Shown piece after piece: positions 8,484 through 16,856 of a stretch of 64,000 nt of DNA (positions are counted from its first letter, which is position 1; every line of letters begins with the position of its first letter). The translations under genes and the position numbers were made by a program. Below the pieces are notes generated by a model. It did no database searches. It was given only the letters and a program-made list of their open reading frames with translations, and was not told where the DNA came from. The stretch lies in NCBI GenBank assembly GCA_964615795.1, contig CAZTQR010000006.1, positions 15,266 to 79,265 of the forward strand, in the 5' to 3' direction. The stretch is from JADJAH01 sp964615795. Its GTDB lineage: Bacteria; Bacteroidota; Ignavibacteria; Tepidaquicellales; Tepidaquicellaceae.

Positions 8484-9323
8484 ATGATAGACTTTCTTTC
8501 AAAGATAAAAGGATCGGCAAGCGTGATAAGATCTTCTTATCCCGCAGGTTTCAGTCCAACCATTGCAGTTATCAGGGATCTGGGGCTTCATTCCGCAGGA
8601 AGCGCAAAGATCATGGGCGAGCTGAAATACTCCGACATACCGCACTTCGAGATAACGCGCGGCAGCAAGACGGGATGTGTTCAGTTCTGCCGGATGGCAA
8701 AGAAGGATGTCCTGATCTATAACGGAAGATTTCACTTCTACGACGGGATCAGCATGAGGAGCATTGCTCACAAGATCTATGTGCTGAAGATGCTCGGGGT
8801 GAAGAGGATCATCTCAATTGACGAGACCGGCCATCTCAATCCAAGATTCAACTGCGGAGAGCTTGCGCTGATCTATGACCACATCAATCTGACAGGCGAC
8901 AATCCTCTGATAGGCAAGAACGAAGACTCGCTCGGCGTTAGATTCCCTGACATGAGCAATGCTTATGACAAGAAGATGTTCAGCGCCATCAGAGCGGTGC
9001 TTACGGAGGCGAAGGTAAGGGTGAATGAATCTGTTTATCTTGGCATAACGGGCCCGAACAGCGAAACTGATGCCGAGGCAAGATTCTACAGGGATGCAGG
9101 AAGCGACGTGCTCGGATACTCGATGGTGCCGGAAAACATAACGGCGGTTCATGCAGGAATAAAGTTTGCGGGAATAGGATTGATAACACGGGAACTTGTT
9201 GCGGACAGGATGATGGAGGATACGAGGTCAGACAAGGAGCTTGAGGCGCACAGGGCCGCCGGCCACAGAAAAGCATCACAGTTGTTGTCGGGACTTTTGG
9301 AAGGAATTATTAAGGCAGTTTGA
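8484..9323 (+). CDS. Diverged PNP-family paralogue, probably not a standard phosphorylase
   Basis: 279 residues, alignable end to end with the preceding phosphorylase, starting 21 bases after it. The fold-defining segments survive: 'NGRFHFYDGISM', 'GHLNPRFNCGELALIYDHINLTGDNPL', 'GPNSETDAEARFY' and 'YSMVPE'. Active-site positions do not: the phosphate loop Gly-Ser/Thr becomes 'RDLGLHS', the Asn-Ala pair before 'GxLNP' becomes Asp-Glu, the Met before the ribose Ser is Tyr, and the base-binding Asn/Asp is Arg ('LITREL'). The catalytic-loop His and the base-binding Glu remain. It may bind a different nucleoside, regulate its neighbour, or be a pseudoenzyme. The frame is intact, so it is not a pseudogene. 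Confidence 0.82.
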   Translation: MIDFLSKIKGSASVIRSSYPAGFSPTIAVIRDLGLHSAGSAKIMGELKYSDIPHFEITRGSKTGCVQFCRMAKKDVLIYNGRFHFYDGISMRSIAHKIYVLKMLGVKRIISIDETGHLNPRFNCGELALIYDHINLTGDNPLIGKNEDSLGVRFPDMSNAYDKKMFSAIRAVLTEAKVRVNESVYLGITGPNSETDAEARFYRDAGSDVLGYSMVPENITAVHAGIKFAGIGLITRELVADRMMEDTRSDKELEAHRAAGHRKASQLLSGLLEGIIKAV

Positions 9324-9354
9324 CTATTTTTCACGCTCAAAAATTACATTCGTC

Positions 9355-10224
9355 ATGAGGCTGGCAGTAGCAAAGATGTATAAGTTGTTCATCGGGGGAA
9401 AGTTCACGAGGACAGAATCGGAAAGGTATTCCAAGGTATCCTCACCGCTGACCGGCAAGACTATCTGCAACATTTCAAGGGCATCGAGAAAGGATGTAAG
9501 GAACTCGGCAGTCGCCGCAAGGACGGGATTCAGTGACTGGAGCTCGAAGAGCGGCTATGAGCGTTCGCAGATACTTTACAGAATGGCGGAAATGCTTGAG
9601 GAAAGAACGGAACAGTTTGCACACAGCGTACAGATTTCCACCGGAAACAGCGCGGCAAAGAGCTCCGGGGAAGTTAAGGAAAGCATAGACAGAATAATAT
9701 TTTTCGCCGGCCTTGCAGACAAGTGGCAGCAGTTGACGGGAACCGTGAATCCCGTACAGCAAGGATATTTCAACTTTTCCATTTCGGAGCCGACAGGAAT
9801 TGTCGGAATTGTACTGCCCGAAGCGCCGGCCCTCCTGCCTTCAGTATCGAGGATATGCAATTCCTTGGTGACCGGAAACTCATGCATTGTCATTGCATCC
9901 GAAAGATACCCGCTTCCTGTTCTTACTCTGGCGGAAGTGATTGCCACAAGCGATTTTCCATCAGGCGTGATCAACATTCTCACAGGAAAGAAAAGTGAAC
10001 TGATTCCGCATCTTGCAGGACATTTTGACGTAAATGCAATCGACTATTGTGATGATGATCCGAACATGAAGAAAGAGGTTCAGATGCTATGTGCAAACAA
10101 TGTAAAGAGATTTCATTCAACTGCCAAAGGCATCAACTGGTCAAACACCGGCTCAAATGAGAATCTGCAGGAGCCGGAACGCTTCACTGAAATCAAGACT
10201 GTGTGGCATACAATGGGACTGTGA
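9355..10224 (+). CDS. Truncated aldehyde-dehydrogenase-like protein lacking the catalytic half
   Basis: 289 residues against about 480 for a full ALDH. The N-terminal NAD-binding part is recognisable ('YKLFIGGKFTRTESERY', 'SPLTGKTICNISRAS', 'EPTGIVGIVLPE', 'LTLAEVIATSDFPSGVINILTG'). After the segment 'HFDVNAIDYCDDD' the sequence jumps to a short tail 'NVKRFHS...ERFTEIKTVWHTMG'. The catalytic Cys loop, the general-base Glu motif and most of the second domain are absent. The tail resembles that of short ALDH partners I recall from actinobacteria, so this is probably a genuine short family rather than a broken gene. The start is uncertain: ATG 9355 or 9376. Confidence 0.75.
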   Translation: MRLAVAKMYKLFIGGKFTRTESERYSKVSSPLTGKTICNISRASRKDVRNSAVAARTGFSDWSSKSGYERSQILYRMAEMLEERTEQFAHSVQISTGNSAAKSSGEVKESIDRIIFFAGLADKWQQLTGTVNPVQQGYFNFSISEPTGIVGIVLPEAPALLPSVSRICNSLVTGNSCIVIASERYPLPVLTLAEVIATSDFPSGVINILTGKKSELIPHLAGHFDVNAIDYCDDDPNMKKEVQMLCANNVKRFHSTAKGINWSNTGSNENLQEPERFTEIKTVWHTMGL

Positions 10225-10272
10225 TTCCCGGAATGTGCTGAATCGAATATGATAAGTAATTTCCGTTAACGA

Positions 10273-10743
10273 ATGTCGAACTTGCTGAAGCTGATCATAA
10301 GCATCGCTGTCTGCCTTTTGGCAGGTGCAGTGGGCTCATATTTTACTGCGGATGCAATACCCGGATGGTATGAAACTCTGAACAAGCCGGAATTCAATCC
10401 GCCGAACTGGGTGTTTGGCCCTGTGTGGACTTTCCTCTACATACTCATGGGAATATCACTGTTCCTTGTGTGGAAAGAGGGACCGGGCAATAAAAAGGTG
10501 AAACCTGCCATGCTGATGTTCTGGGTTCAGTTGGCGCTGAATGTACTCTGGTCGGTTGTGTTTTTTGGAATGAAGAATATTTCCGGCGGCTTGCTGGTCA
10601 TAATCCTGCTTTGGATTTCAATACTGATCACAATTCTCCGGTTCAGAAAGATATCCGCGGTTGCAGGCACATTGCTGGTGCCTTACATCCTCTGGGTTAC
10701 ATTTGCTTCGGTTCTTAATTTTTTCTTCTACCGGCTCAACTAA
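10273..10743 (+). CDS. tspO: TspO/MBR-family membrane protein
   Basis: 156 residues with five hydrophobic helices, the size and layout of bacterial TspO. Family marks are 'GAVGSYFTADAIPGWYETLNKPEFNPPNWVFGPVWTFLYILMG' spread over residues 18-62, a Trp-rich 'ALNVLWSVVFFGMKN' segment, and 'PYILWVTFASVLNFFFYRLN' at the end. TspO binds porphyrins and related ligands and is linked to stress and tetrapyrrole handling; the precise function is unsettled. It lies 48 bases after the ALDH-like gene and 15 before the L,D-transpeptidase gene. Confidence 0.93.
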   Translation: MSNLLKLIISIAVCLLAGAVGSYFTADAIPGWYETLNKPEFNPPNWVFGPVWTFLYILMGISLFLVWKEGPGNKKVKPAMLMFWVQLALNVLWSVVFFGMKNISGGLLVIILLWISILITILRFRKISAVAGTLLVPYILWVTFASVLNFFFYRLN

Positions 10744-10758
10744 TTCTAAATAAGCAAT

Positions 10759-11874
10759 ATGAAACTGTTCCGATTCAAAAGACTTAATGTCTTCATCTTT
10801 GCATTTGCTTTATCCGTAAATGCGCTTGCCGGCGACGGCCCCGGCACATCCGGAATCAGCAGGGATTCCGAAAAGCTCTATTTTGAGATCGAGTCGGCTG
10901 AGCTGGCAGACGGCGTAATAGCAGAGCACCTGCGCGATATTTTTCCGATAATTTCAGAATCGGATGTGAACAGGATAATCGCAGGCAAAGAGGTTAAAGC
11001 CGTAACACCTGTTTGGCGCGACTCTTCCAATGTTGCGACCGATGCCGGTTCATATAAAGTTTCGTTTGAAGTTCCGAAGAACTTTCTTGTTGATACGGCA
11101 AAGATAATGTGGGAGCTTAACATTCCGGAATTCACATCAAGAATCTATCAGTTCTATGACGGCCGGAAAATTCTTATTGACACATGGCCGAATGTTGTAG
11201 GTACGATCAAAGACAAGACATACACCGGAAATTTCCAGGCATACAGGATCCGCAACTGGCCGTTCTATAAAGATCCTGACCCGAAGAAGGCAAGCGTGCC
11301 GCCCGTGAAGCCCGGTCCCGGAAATCCCCTGGGGCTGTTCGTTGTGCATTATGACGAGAATTCACTGCGTTACTTCCACGGGACCAACAAGAACAATCTA
11401 CTCTACACTGAAAGAAGAAGCCTGTCGCACGGATGCGTCAGGAACGACAACGACAACATCGAAAAGATGAAGCAGTTCATCATAAAGAGGGTTGTAAAGT
11501 CTGAGGACCTTTCATCATGGCTGGGAAGCAAGAAGACAATGATCTATGATTTTCAGGAAGTTGACAAGTTTCCCGTGAGGATCATTTACAAGACCTGGAA
11601 CATTGACTCCGAACTGAACGGACATTACGTAGAGATGTTTGACGATATCTATAAATACTCTAACAGGGCAAACATACATTCGGACAAGGATGTGGACTCG
11701 CTTGTAGTTACGGCAGATGTTGAAAATGTCAAAGCGGAGTTCAATGCAAAGGTGAAGGACCACAGGATCCCTGATGAAGCGCTGAACCTGATGATTGACT
11801 ATCTTGTGAACAAGGCCGACCGTTATCAGAAATATTATGTGAGCGACCTCAAGTCGAGGTTCATGGTGAACTGA
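10759..11874 (+). CDS. Exported L,D-transpeptidase (YkuD domain)
   Basis: 371 residues with an N-terminal signal peptide ending near 'NALAGDG' (residues 21-27). The YkuD catalytic core sits at about residues 125-245: His207 in 'RYFHGTN' and the 'SHGCVRN' motif with His224 and Cys226, the nucleophile that makes 3-3 peptidoglycan crosslinks or attaches proteins. The N-terminal 100 mature residues and the C-terminal 125 residues are not recognised. The stop codon directly abuts the stop of the convergent lipoprotein gene (TGA|TCA at 11872-11877), leaving no room for a terminator. Confidence 0.88.
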   Translation: MKLFRFKRLNVFIFAFALSVNALAGDGPGTSGISRDSEKLYFEIESAELADGVIAEHLRDIFPIISESDVNRIIAGKEVKAVTPVWRDSSNVATDAGSYKVSFEVPKNFLVDTAKIMWELNIPEFTSRIYQFYDGRKILIDTWPNVVGTIKDKTYTGNFQAYRIRNWPFYKDPDPKKASVPPVKPGPGNPLGLFVVHYDENSLRYFHGTNKNNLLYTERRSLSHGCVRNDNDNIEKMKQFIIKRVVKSEDLSSWLGSKKTMIYDFQEVDKFPVRIIYKTWNIDSELNGHYVEMFDDIYKYSNRANIHSDKDVDSLVVTADVENVKAEFNAKVKDHRIPDEALNLMIDYLVNKADRYQKYYVSDLKSRFMVN

Positions 11875-12405
11875 TCAGAAACTCTCGTCCCGCCATCGAA
11901 GGATTTTCCAAACCTCCTCCGCAGAGGCTCTTGAAAATGTCATGTCGGCAAATCCGTTCAGCCGTACTACGTCGCTCGGATTGAAAGTGATGGTAAGATT
12001 GAAGCTTCTTTTTACATTCTGAATGAGCGAATCTCCGCCCTGAAATATTATGTTGTTCCAAACCACTTCCAGCTTCTGCGCGTTTGTAAACAGTCCGTAG
12101 GTTGTCCTCATCTCAGTTGCCCTGTCCCACGACACATCAAAGCCCGATTCATAATCGCGGTAGGTAAAGACAAAATCTTCCGCAAGGAGATTCCCGTAAA
12201 CAGTCGAGTCTTTGAATGTGTAGGCGTACTTGAAATTCTGGTAAACGCCTTCTATCGTCTTCTGATCGGTGAGGATTGAAGTAGGAGTACTGAGGTCAAG
12301 CTTCGGGGAGAAGATGTTGTCACATGAGCTGAGCAGTATGGCTGACACTGCAAGCACAACAAGGCAGAACACATGAATGCGGAGTGACCGTATCATACAA
12401 TGCAT
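11875..12405 (-). CDS. Small lipoprotein, second of a pair
   Basis: 176 residues from the ATG that overlaps the previous gene's stop as TGATG at 12405, which argues for translational coupling. The N-terminus has a hydrophobic stretch and a lipobox 'LLSSC' around residues 23-27, so the mature protein is a lipid-anchored envelope protein. The mature domain ('VYQNFKYAYTFKDSTVYGNLLAEDFVFTYRDYE ... VWKILRWRDES') reads like an NTF2/SnoaL-type cone fold; this is an inference from the pattern of helices, strands and the terminal Trp motif. Further upstream in-frame ATGs lie inside the preceding gene and are unlikely starts. Confidence 0.75.
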   Translation of the reverse strand: MHCMIRSLRIHVFCLVVLAVSAILLSSCDNIFSPKLDLSTPTSILTDQKTIEGVYQNFKYAYTFKDSTVYGNLLAEDFVFTYRDYESGFDVSWDRATEMRTTYGLFTNAQKLEVVWNNIIFQGGDSLIQNVKRSFNLTITFNPSDVVRLNGFADMTFSRASAEEVWKILRWRDESF

Positions 12406-12992
12406 CAGTTCACAAAGTTTGCTTTGATATAGCTCCATGTTGTGTCTCCCGATGCGATCAGGAAATCCTGCCATGAGTGAATTGACCACAGACTGCGGCT
12501 GTCGGGCGACATGATAAAGCGGAGCTTGCCGTTGGAGACCTTTGCAAGATTCTGCCTGTTGTGGTCGAAAACAAGTATGTAGTCGGAATCAATGACCGCC
12601 GAATCTATTCCTGAAGTAAGGGTAAGATTAGAGAGGAACAGGTTGGAAGACGAGCTCTCGTTGGTTAGTGAAACAAGGTTGTTGAAGTACAGTCTCTCGT
12701 CCGAAAGATCCCATCCGATGAAAACGGGATATGATGAAGATGAAACGGCATCGGGTATGAATCTGAACCTGCGTGATGAAAAAGCCGTGTCAACAAAGCA
12801 GCGCATATAGTTGTCAACGTTCTTTTCCGCAATTGCAAAGTTGAGGTTTGACAGGACGATATCGGGAGAAGTTGGTTGCTGAAAGGTTGACCTTGGCTGA
12901 GTAGGAGTCTGCACATCCCTTGTATCAAACAGTCCGCAGGAAGAGACTCCGGCAAGCATCAGCAGAAACGCTGCTCTAAGATTTCTGTGCAA
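12405..12992 (-). CDS. Small lipoprotein, first of a pair
   Basis: About 195 residues. The TTG at 12992 gives a compact signal ending in the lipobox-like 'AGVSSC', then a Thr/Pro/Gln-rich linker and a domain beginning 'SPDIVLSNLNFAIAEKNVDNYMRCFVD' and ending 'SRSLWSIHSWQDF'. The spacing of 'NL.FAI..KNVDNYM' and the terminal 'W.I..W.D' match the second lipoprotein downstream, so the two are probably distant tandem relatives. The frame stays open to 13058, but that start would overlap the methyltransferase by 83 bases. It forms the end of a minus-strand run from bshB1. No function known. Confidence 0.7.
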   Translation of the reverse strand: MHRNLRAAFLLMLAGVSSCGLFDTRDVQTPTQPRSTFQQPTSPDIVLSNLNFAIAEKNVDNYMRCFVDTAFSSRRFRFIPDAVSSSSYPVFIGWDLSDERLYFNNLVSLTNESSSSNLFLSNLTLTSGIDSAVIDSDYILVFDHNRQNLAKVSNGKLRFIMSPDSRSLWSIHSWQDFLIASGDTTWSYIKANFVN

Positions 12993-13725
12993 ATACAACA
13001 AACCTCTGTGATTTACTCTTGCTGAATTTGTTTCCGAAATAATCACCGTAAAAGGCAAACGGTTTCAGCCCGAACTTCAGCATTGCCTTTTTGATTTCTT
13101 CCGGAGAGTACAGCTTCAGCTTCTCTTCAAATCCGGCCTTTACATTGCCGTCCTTTATGAGGATCTCCTTCATAACAAAGCCGTTTTCGATCTTTCTCTT
13201 CTGGGTGATGCTGTACCTGCCTTTCCTTGCGGTGGTAATCGGGACAATATTCCTCAGCAGGTGATCCCTGTTAAGAAAGTCAAAGAGAAAGTATCCTCCT
13301 GTTCTGAGGGAATCGGCCGCATTGCGGAAGACCATGAAATTGCTTTCATCATCTTCAAAATAGCCGAAGCTTGTAAAGATGTTCATGGCAATGTCAAACG
13401 AGCCGTTGAAGTTGAACCGCCTCATGTCTTTCCTCAGGAACTTCAGATCCATACCTTTCTCCTTAGACCTGCTGTACTCCTGCTTTGCCATCCTGATCAG
13501 GTATTCGGAAAGGTCAAAACCGGTTACGCTGTAGCCTCTCCTCGCCAGTTCAAGCGAGTGCCTTCCGGCTCCGCAGGCAATATCAAGAGCTTTGGACGAA
13601 GTCGGCAGAGGAACATTTCTCTGTAGCAGATTAATGATCCACCGCGCGTCTTCCTCATCCCTGTGGCTGTAAAGCTCAAGGTAGTACTTGCTGGCAAACC
13701 ATTTCTCAAACCATTCACCGCTCAT
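12976..13725 (-). CDS. Class I SAM-dependent methyltransferase
   Basis: 249 residues. The Rossmann methyltransferase motifs are clear: motif I 'ALDIACGAGRHSLELARRG' (about residues 43-61), the acidic 'GFDLSEYLI', 'DMRRFNFNGSFDIAMNIFTSFGYF' and 'DSLRTGGYFLFDFLNRDHL'. It resembles uncharacterised methyltransferases that act on small molecules or cofactors; the substrate is unknown. It starts two bases after the recR stop and overlaps the next lipoprotein gene, so it is cotranscribed with both. Confidence 0.88.
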   Translation of the reverse strand: MSGEWFEKWFASKYYLELYSHRDEEDARWIINLLQRNVPLPTSSKALDIACGAGRHSLELARRGYSVTGFDLSEYLIRMAKQEYSRSKEKGMDLKFLRKDMRRFNFNGSFDIAMNIFTSFGYFEDDESNFMVFRNAADSLRTGGYFLFDFLNRDHLLRNIVPITTARKGRYSITQKRKIENGFVMKEILIKDGNVKAGFEEKLKLYSPEEIKKAMLKFGLKPFAFYGDYFGNKFSKSKSQRFVVFAQKS

Positions 13726-13727
13726 AC

Positions 13728-14336
13728 TCAGACAGCCACTCTTCCTTCTATTGCCTTAGCAATGGTCACCTCATCCGCAAACTCAAGATCAGCTCCGATC
13801 GGAATTCCCCTTGCTATCCTTGTAACTTTTATGCCGAGAGGTCTTATCAGCTTTGTGATGTAAAGGATTGTGGTTTCACCCTCAACCGTGGGATTGAGAG
13901 CAAGTATCACTTCCTCTATCTTATTCTCCGCGTCATTGCCAAGCCTTGCGATCAGCTCCCTGATCTTAATATCATCAGGCCCAACTCCGTCAAGCGGCGA
14001 GATGATGCCGTGAAGCACATGATACTTTCCTTTGAACTCATTTGCCTTTTCAACAGCAAGCAGGTCCTGAGGCTCTTCCACCACACATATCACATTAGAA
14101 CTTCTTGATGGGGATGAGCAGATTCTGCAGACTTCCGTTTCTGAAATGTTACAGCAGACACTGCAGAACCTCAGTCTGCGCTTGATCTCCGTAAGCGCAT
14201 GAGAGAACCTCTCCACATCCTCTGCCGGCATTCTTGTTACATGCATCGCAAGCCTCTGCGCCGTCTTCCTACCTATCTGCGGAAGCTTGGCAAACTCGTC
14301 AATGAGATTCTCAAGAGCATCGGAAACATTAAGCAT
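13728..14336 (-). CDS. recR: Recombination mediator RecR
   Basis: 202 residues, standard for RecR, which works with RecO/RecF to load RecA at gaps. Domains in order: helix-hairpin-helix ('LPQIGRKTAQRLAMHV', residues 18-33), a four-cysteine zinc finger ('FCSVCCNISETEVCRIC', about residues 57-73), the Toprim domain ('ICVVEEPQDLLAVEKA', 'HGIISPLDGVGPDDI') and the C-terminal Walker-B-like part 'TRIARGIPIGADLEFADE'. It follows ybaB by 15 bases, the conserved ybaB-recR pairing. Confidence 0.97.
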   Translation of the reverse strand: MLNVSDALENLIDEFAKLPQIGRKTAQRLAMHVTRMPAEDVERFSHALTEIKRRLRFCSVCCNISETEVCRICSSPSRSSNVICVVEEPQDLLAVEKANEFKGKYHVLHGIISPLDGVGPDDIKIRELIARLGNDAENKIEEVILALNPTVEGETTILYITKLIRPLGIKVTRIARGIPIGADLEFADEVTIAKAIEGRVAV

Positions 14337-14351
14337 CTTTTGTCCCTGTGC

Positions 14352-14687
14352 TCAGAGTTTCGACAGGTCAAGCCCCGGAATGTTCGGGATCATTCCGGCA
14401 GTAGCTTTTGACATCTCATCATTGGCCATTTTGCCTGCGCTTTCGAGAGCCTTGTTAACAGCCGCAATCAGAAGGTCCTCGAGCATTTGAGGATCTTCCG
14501 GATTGATGATGTCCTTTTCCATTTCGATCTTTGTTACAACACTCTTGCCATTCACTGTTACTTTTACCATGCCTCCGCCGGATTCTTCCGTAACAGACTT
14601 GCTTTCGAGTTCAGCCTGGATCTTATCCATCTTTTCCTGCATCTTTTTCACCTGCTTTAGCATTCCCTGCATTTGTGACGGGTTCAT
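14352..14687 (-). CDS. YbaB/EbfC-family nucleoid-associated protein
   Basis: 111 residues, the usual size. Family features are the Met/Gln/Lys-rich N-terminal helix ('MLKQVKKMQEKMDKIQAELE'), the central 'GGGMVKVTVNGKSVVTKIEM' beta segment and 'LEDLLIAAVNKALE'. These dimeric proteins bind DNA and are almost always encoded next to recR, as here. An SD-like AAGGAGAGA stretch precedes the ATG. Confidence 0.95.
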   Translation of the reverse strand: MNPSQMQGMLKQVKKMQEKMDKIQAELESKSVTEESGGGMVKVTVNGKSVVTKIEMEKDIINPEDPQMLEDLLIAAVNKALESAGKMANDEMSKATAGMIPNIPGLDLSKL

Positions 14688-14727
14688 TGTCTCTCCTTGT
14701 TGATGTTATTTGATTTATTGAAATTTT

Positions 14728-15489
14728 CTAAAAGCTGAAAATTGTTGCCGGACTTCCCTTAAGGGTTTCATAGCAGTAAAACGGCTCACCAAACTCCGCT
14801 CCGATCCTGAAGCCGAAATGCCTCGCGCGTGACTCGATCTCGTGCCAGAAAAGTTTTGAACTTATGAATGTCTCGGGTTCAGCGCTTTGCGGATCATGGA
14901 ACTGAGATCTGTAGCACTTCAGAACTTCGATCTTCTTATGATATGTGCCGGAAATGTCAAACACAAAACTTACGGGAATATCTGAAGCACTTCTGTAGTA
15001 AAATGTCCTTGACGGCCTGTGTGCTTTAAGCCCCGCCGTGACGATCTTCTCCAAACCCGAAAGAAACACTGCATCGCGTATAAGCTCTCCTGCGTGAATA
15101 TGATCAGGATGCCTGTCATACGGAAAAGGTGCAAACACCACCCCGGGCCTGTGCTTTCTGATCACTCTCACAAGCTTCAGCCTTGATGCATCGTCATTTC
15201 TGATTCCGCCGTCTTTGAGTCCGAGATTTTCCCTGAATGAAATTCCCATGGCTTCTGACGCATCACGCGTTTCCTTTTCCCTTGTTCTTAAAGTGCCTCT
15301 GGTGCTGAGTTCGCCGCGGGTAAGATCAGCAACGACGATCCTCTTTCCTGCATTTACAAGACTGATGAGCGTACCTCCGCAATTGAGTTCCACATCGTCG
15401 GGGTGTGCTCCGAAAAAGATTGCGTCTGAGTTGATACGGGTAAACCTTTCGGGAATTTTGCGTTCAATATACGGATAATGCCTTTGCAT
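14728..15489 (-). CDS. bshB1: Bacillithiol biosynthesis deacetylase BshB1 (PIG-L family)
   Basis: 253 residues. It should remove the acetyl group from GlcNAc-malate in bacillithiol synthesis. The zinc site is intact: 'AHPDDVEL' (residues 28-35) and 'DRHPDH' near residue 132. BshB1-specific stretches are 'LTRGELSTRGT', 'RENLGLKDGGI', 'KHRPGVVFAPFPYDRHPDHI' and 'HRPSRTFYY'. Other bsh genes are not in the window. It leads the ybaB-recR run, 40 bases upstream of ybaB. Confidence 0.88.
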   Translation of the reverse strand: MQRHYPYIERKIPERFTRINSDAIFFGAHPDDVELNCGGTLISLVNAGKRIVVADLTRGELSTRGTLRTREKETRDASEAMGISFRENLGLKDGGIRNDDASRLKLVRVIRKHRPGVVFAPFPYDRHPDHIHAGELIRDAVFLSGLEKIVTAGLKAHRPSRTFYYRSASDIPVSFVFDISGTYHKKIEVLKCYRSQFHDPQSAEPETFISSKLFWHEIESRARHFGFRIGAEFGEPFYCYETLKGSPATIFSF

Positions 15490-15714
15490 GTAAATTAATT
15501 TCGGGAGGCGTAACTGCCGTTACAGTCAAAGATAACGACATTACAGTCAGAGCAAGATATCGGCTGTCCGGAAGAATGCATGAACTTCCGCCCGGCGAAT
15601 CCCATACCGGATCCGTGCCAACGAAACCTATACTTGAATAGCGGATCATGCGATCTGCAATTTGCCACGATAGTCCTGATCCCGATTCATTACAATTTAT
15701 TCCACACTTTCAAC

Positions 15715-15745
15715 TTTAAACTTTTTGGCATATAAGGTATTTTTG
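15715..15745 (+). promoter_or_regulatory. Bacteroidota-type promoter candidate for the RodZ-like gene
   Basis: TTTA (15715-15718) and TATTTTTG (15738-15745) are 19 bases apart, matching the -33/-7 pattern TTTG-N19-TAnnTTTG described for Bacteroides sigma factor. The element ends 26 bases before the ATG at 15771. The same spacing and nearly the same words occur at 32826-32856. Confidence 0.45.
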
Positions 15746-15770
15746 CAGAAATTATTCCCATACAGCTTAG

Positions 15771-16793
15771 ATGCTAAATGAATTTGCGCGGGACCTGAGG
15801 ATCATCAGGGAGCAGAAAGACATTTCTTTGAAGAGCATTGCCCAGCAGACACGACTTAATATTTCCGTACTTGAGAGTATTGAGAACGGAGATTTCACTT
15901 TTCAGCCGCAGACTTATATCAGGGCATTCATCAAGCAATATGCCGCGTGCCTTGACCTTGACGTCGAAGAAGTCCTGTTTGACTATGATCTCGCAAGGAG
16001 CGGTAAGTACAAGCAGAAATTTCCTGCCGATCCTGGACGCGCTTCAGCGGGCACACAGGTGACCACTACTGATGAACCTGATATCCAGGAAAAGGAAACT
16101 AAGGAAGAGATATTGCCCGGTGTTTCCGATGAAAAAGAAGAAGAGGCCCGGAAAACTGATGAACCGGTCAAGGAAGGCTCCGAAGAATCATATCTTGACC
16201 TGCCGGAAACAGGCAACAAGGTCAGGATAGTAAGGGACCATCCCGTAAAGAAGACATCCGTTCAGATAGATGCCGAGAAGAGCCCGATGAATCTTCTTGC
16301 TTCTCCCGTGTTCAGGAACATTGCCCTGATATTGCTCGGACTGCTTATACTGTTCGGCCTTTATTTGCTTGTCAATGCGCTTTTTTTGGACAACAAGAAA
16401 GACAACACTGAGATAATCCGTCAGGACTTCAACGAAGTGGTAAAGGAACAGGAGCAGAGACTTCTTAAGAAGAAAACTCCTGAGGAGATCCGCGATTCAA
16501 TCAAGAAAGCTAACGACAGTCTCAAGGCCGCCGCGAAAGACTCCCTTACATTCACGATCAAAGCGCTCACGTACGGCGAGATTTATGTTGTTACAGATTC
16601 CCTGAATTATGACAATCCGAAGAAAGTGATCTATGACGAAGGACAAACGAAGACTTTTAAGGCAAAGAGATCATTTCACATCACTACAGGAAACACAAAG
16701 AGTTTTGAAGCCATGCTTAACGGCAAACCGGTTGAGTTTGACACAAAGGCCGTGAGGAAAGTGAAAGTAACTCCGGACGGAGTTTTCCGGTAG
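15771..16793 (+). CDS. RodZ-like cytoskeletal/morphogenesis protein
   Basis: 340 residues. Residues 1-70 form a Cro-like helix-turn-helix ('ISLKSIAQQTRLNISVLESIENGDF', 'YIRAFIKQYA') as in RodZ; residues 85-170 are an acidic, low-complexity cytoplasmic linker; one transmembrane helix follows (about 180-203, 'IALILLGLLILFGLYLLV'); a second charged linker leads to a DUF4115-type periplasmic domain ('YGEIYVVTDSLNYDNPKKVIYDEGQ'). RodZ links MreB to the elongation machinery; no mreB is in this window. It starts the rodZ-ligA run. Confidence 0.87.
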   Translation: MLNEFARDLRIIREQKDISLKSIAQQTRLNISVLESIENGDFTFQPQTYIRAFIKQYAACLDLDVEEVLFDYDLARSGKYKQKFPADPGRASAGTQVTTTDEPDIQEKETKEEILPGVSDEKEEEARKTDEPVKEGSEESYLDLPETGNKVRIVRDHPVKKTSVQIDAEKSPMNLLASPVFRNIALILLGLLILFGLYLLVNALFLDNKKDNTEIIRQDFNEVVKEQEQRLLKKKTPEEIRDSIKKANDSLKAAAKDSLTFTIKALTYGEIYVVTDSLNYDNPKKVIYDEGQTKTFKAKRSFHITTGNTKSFEAMLNGKPVEFDTKAVRKVKVTPDGVFR

Positions 16794-16856
16794 TCAGGTC
16801 AAACTTGGTGAAGCAATCCTGCGTCACATAACAGCTGCACTGAATTCTCATCCCTA

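Noticed and set aside
15464..15649. 61-codon minus-strand frame upstream of bshB1
   Set aside because: It overlaps the bshB1 start in another frame, has no recognisable domain and no ribosome site.
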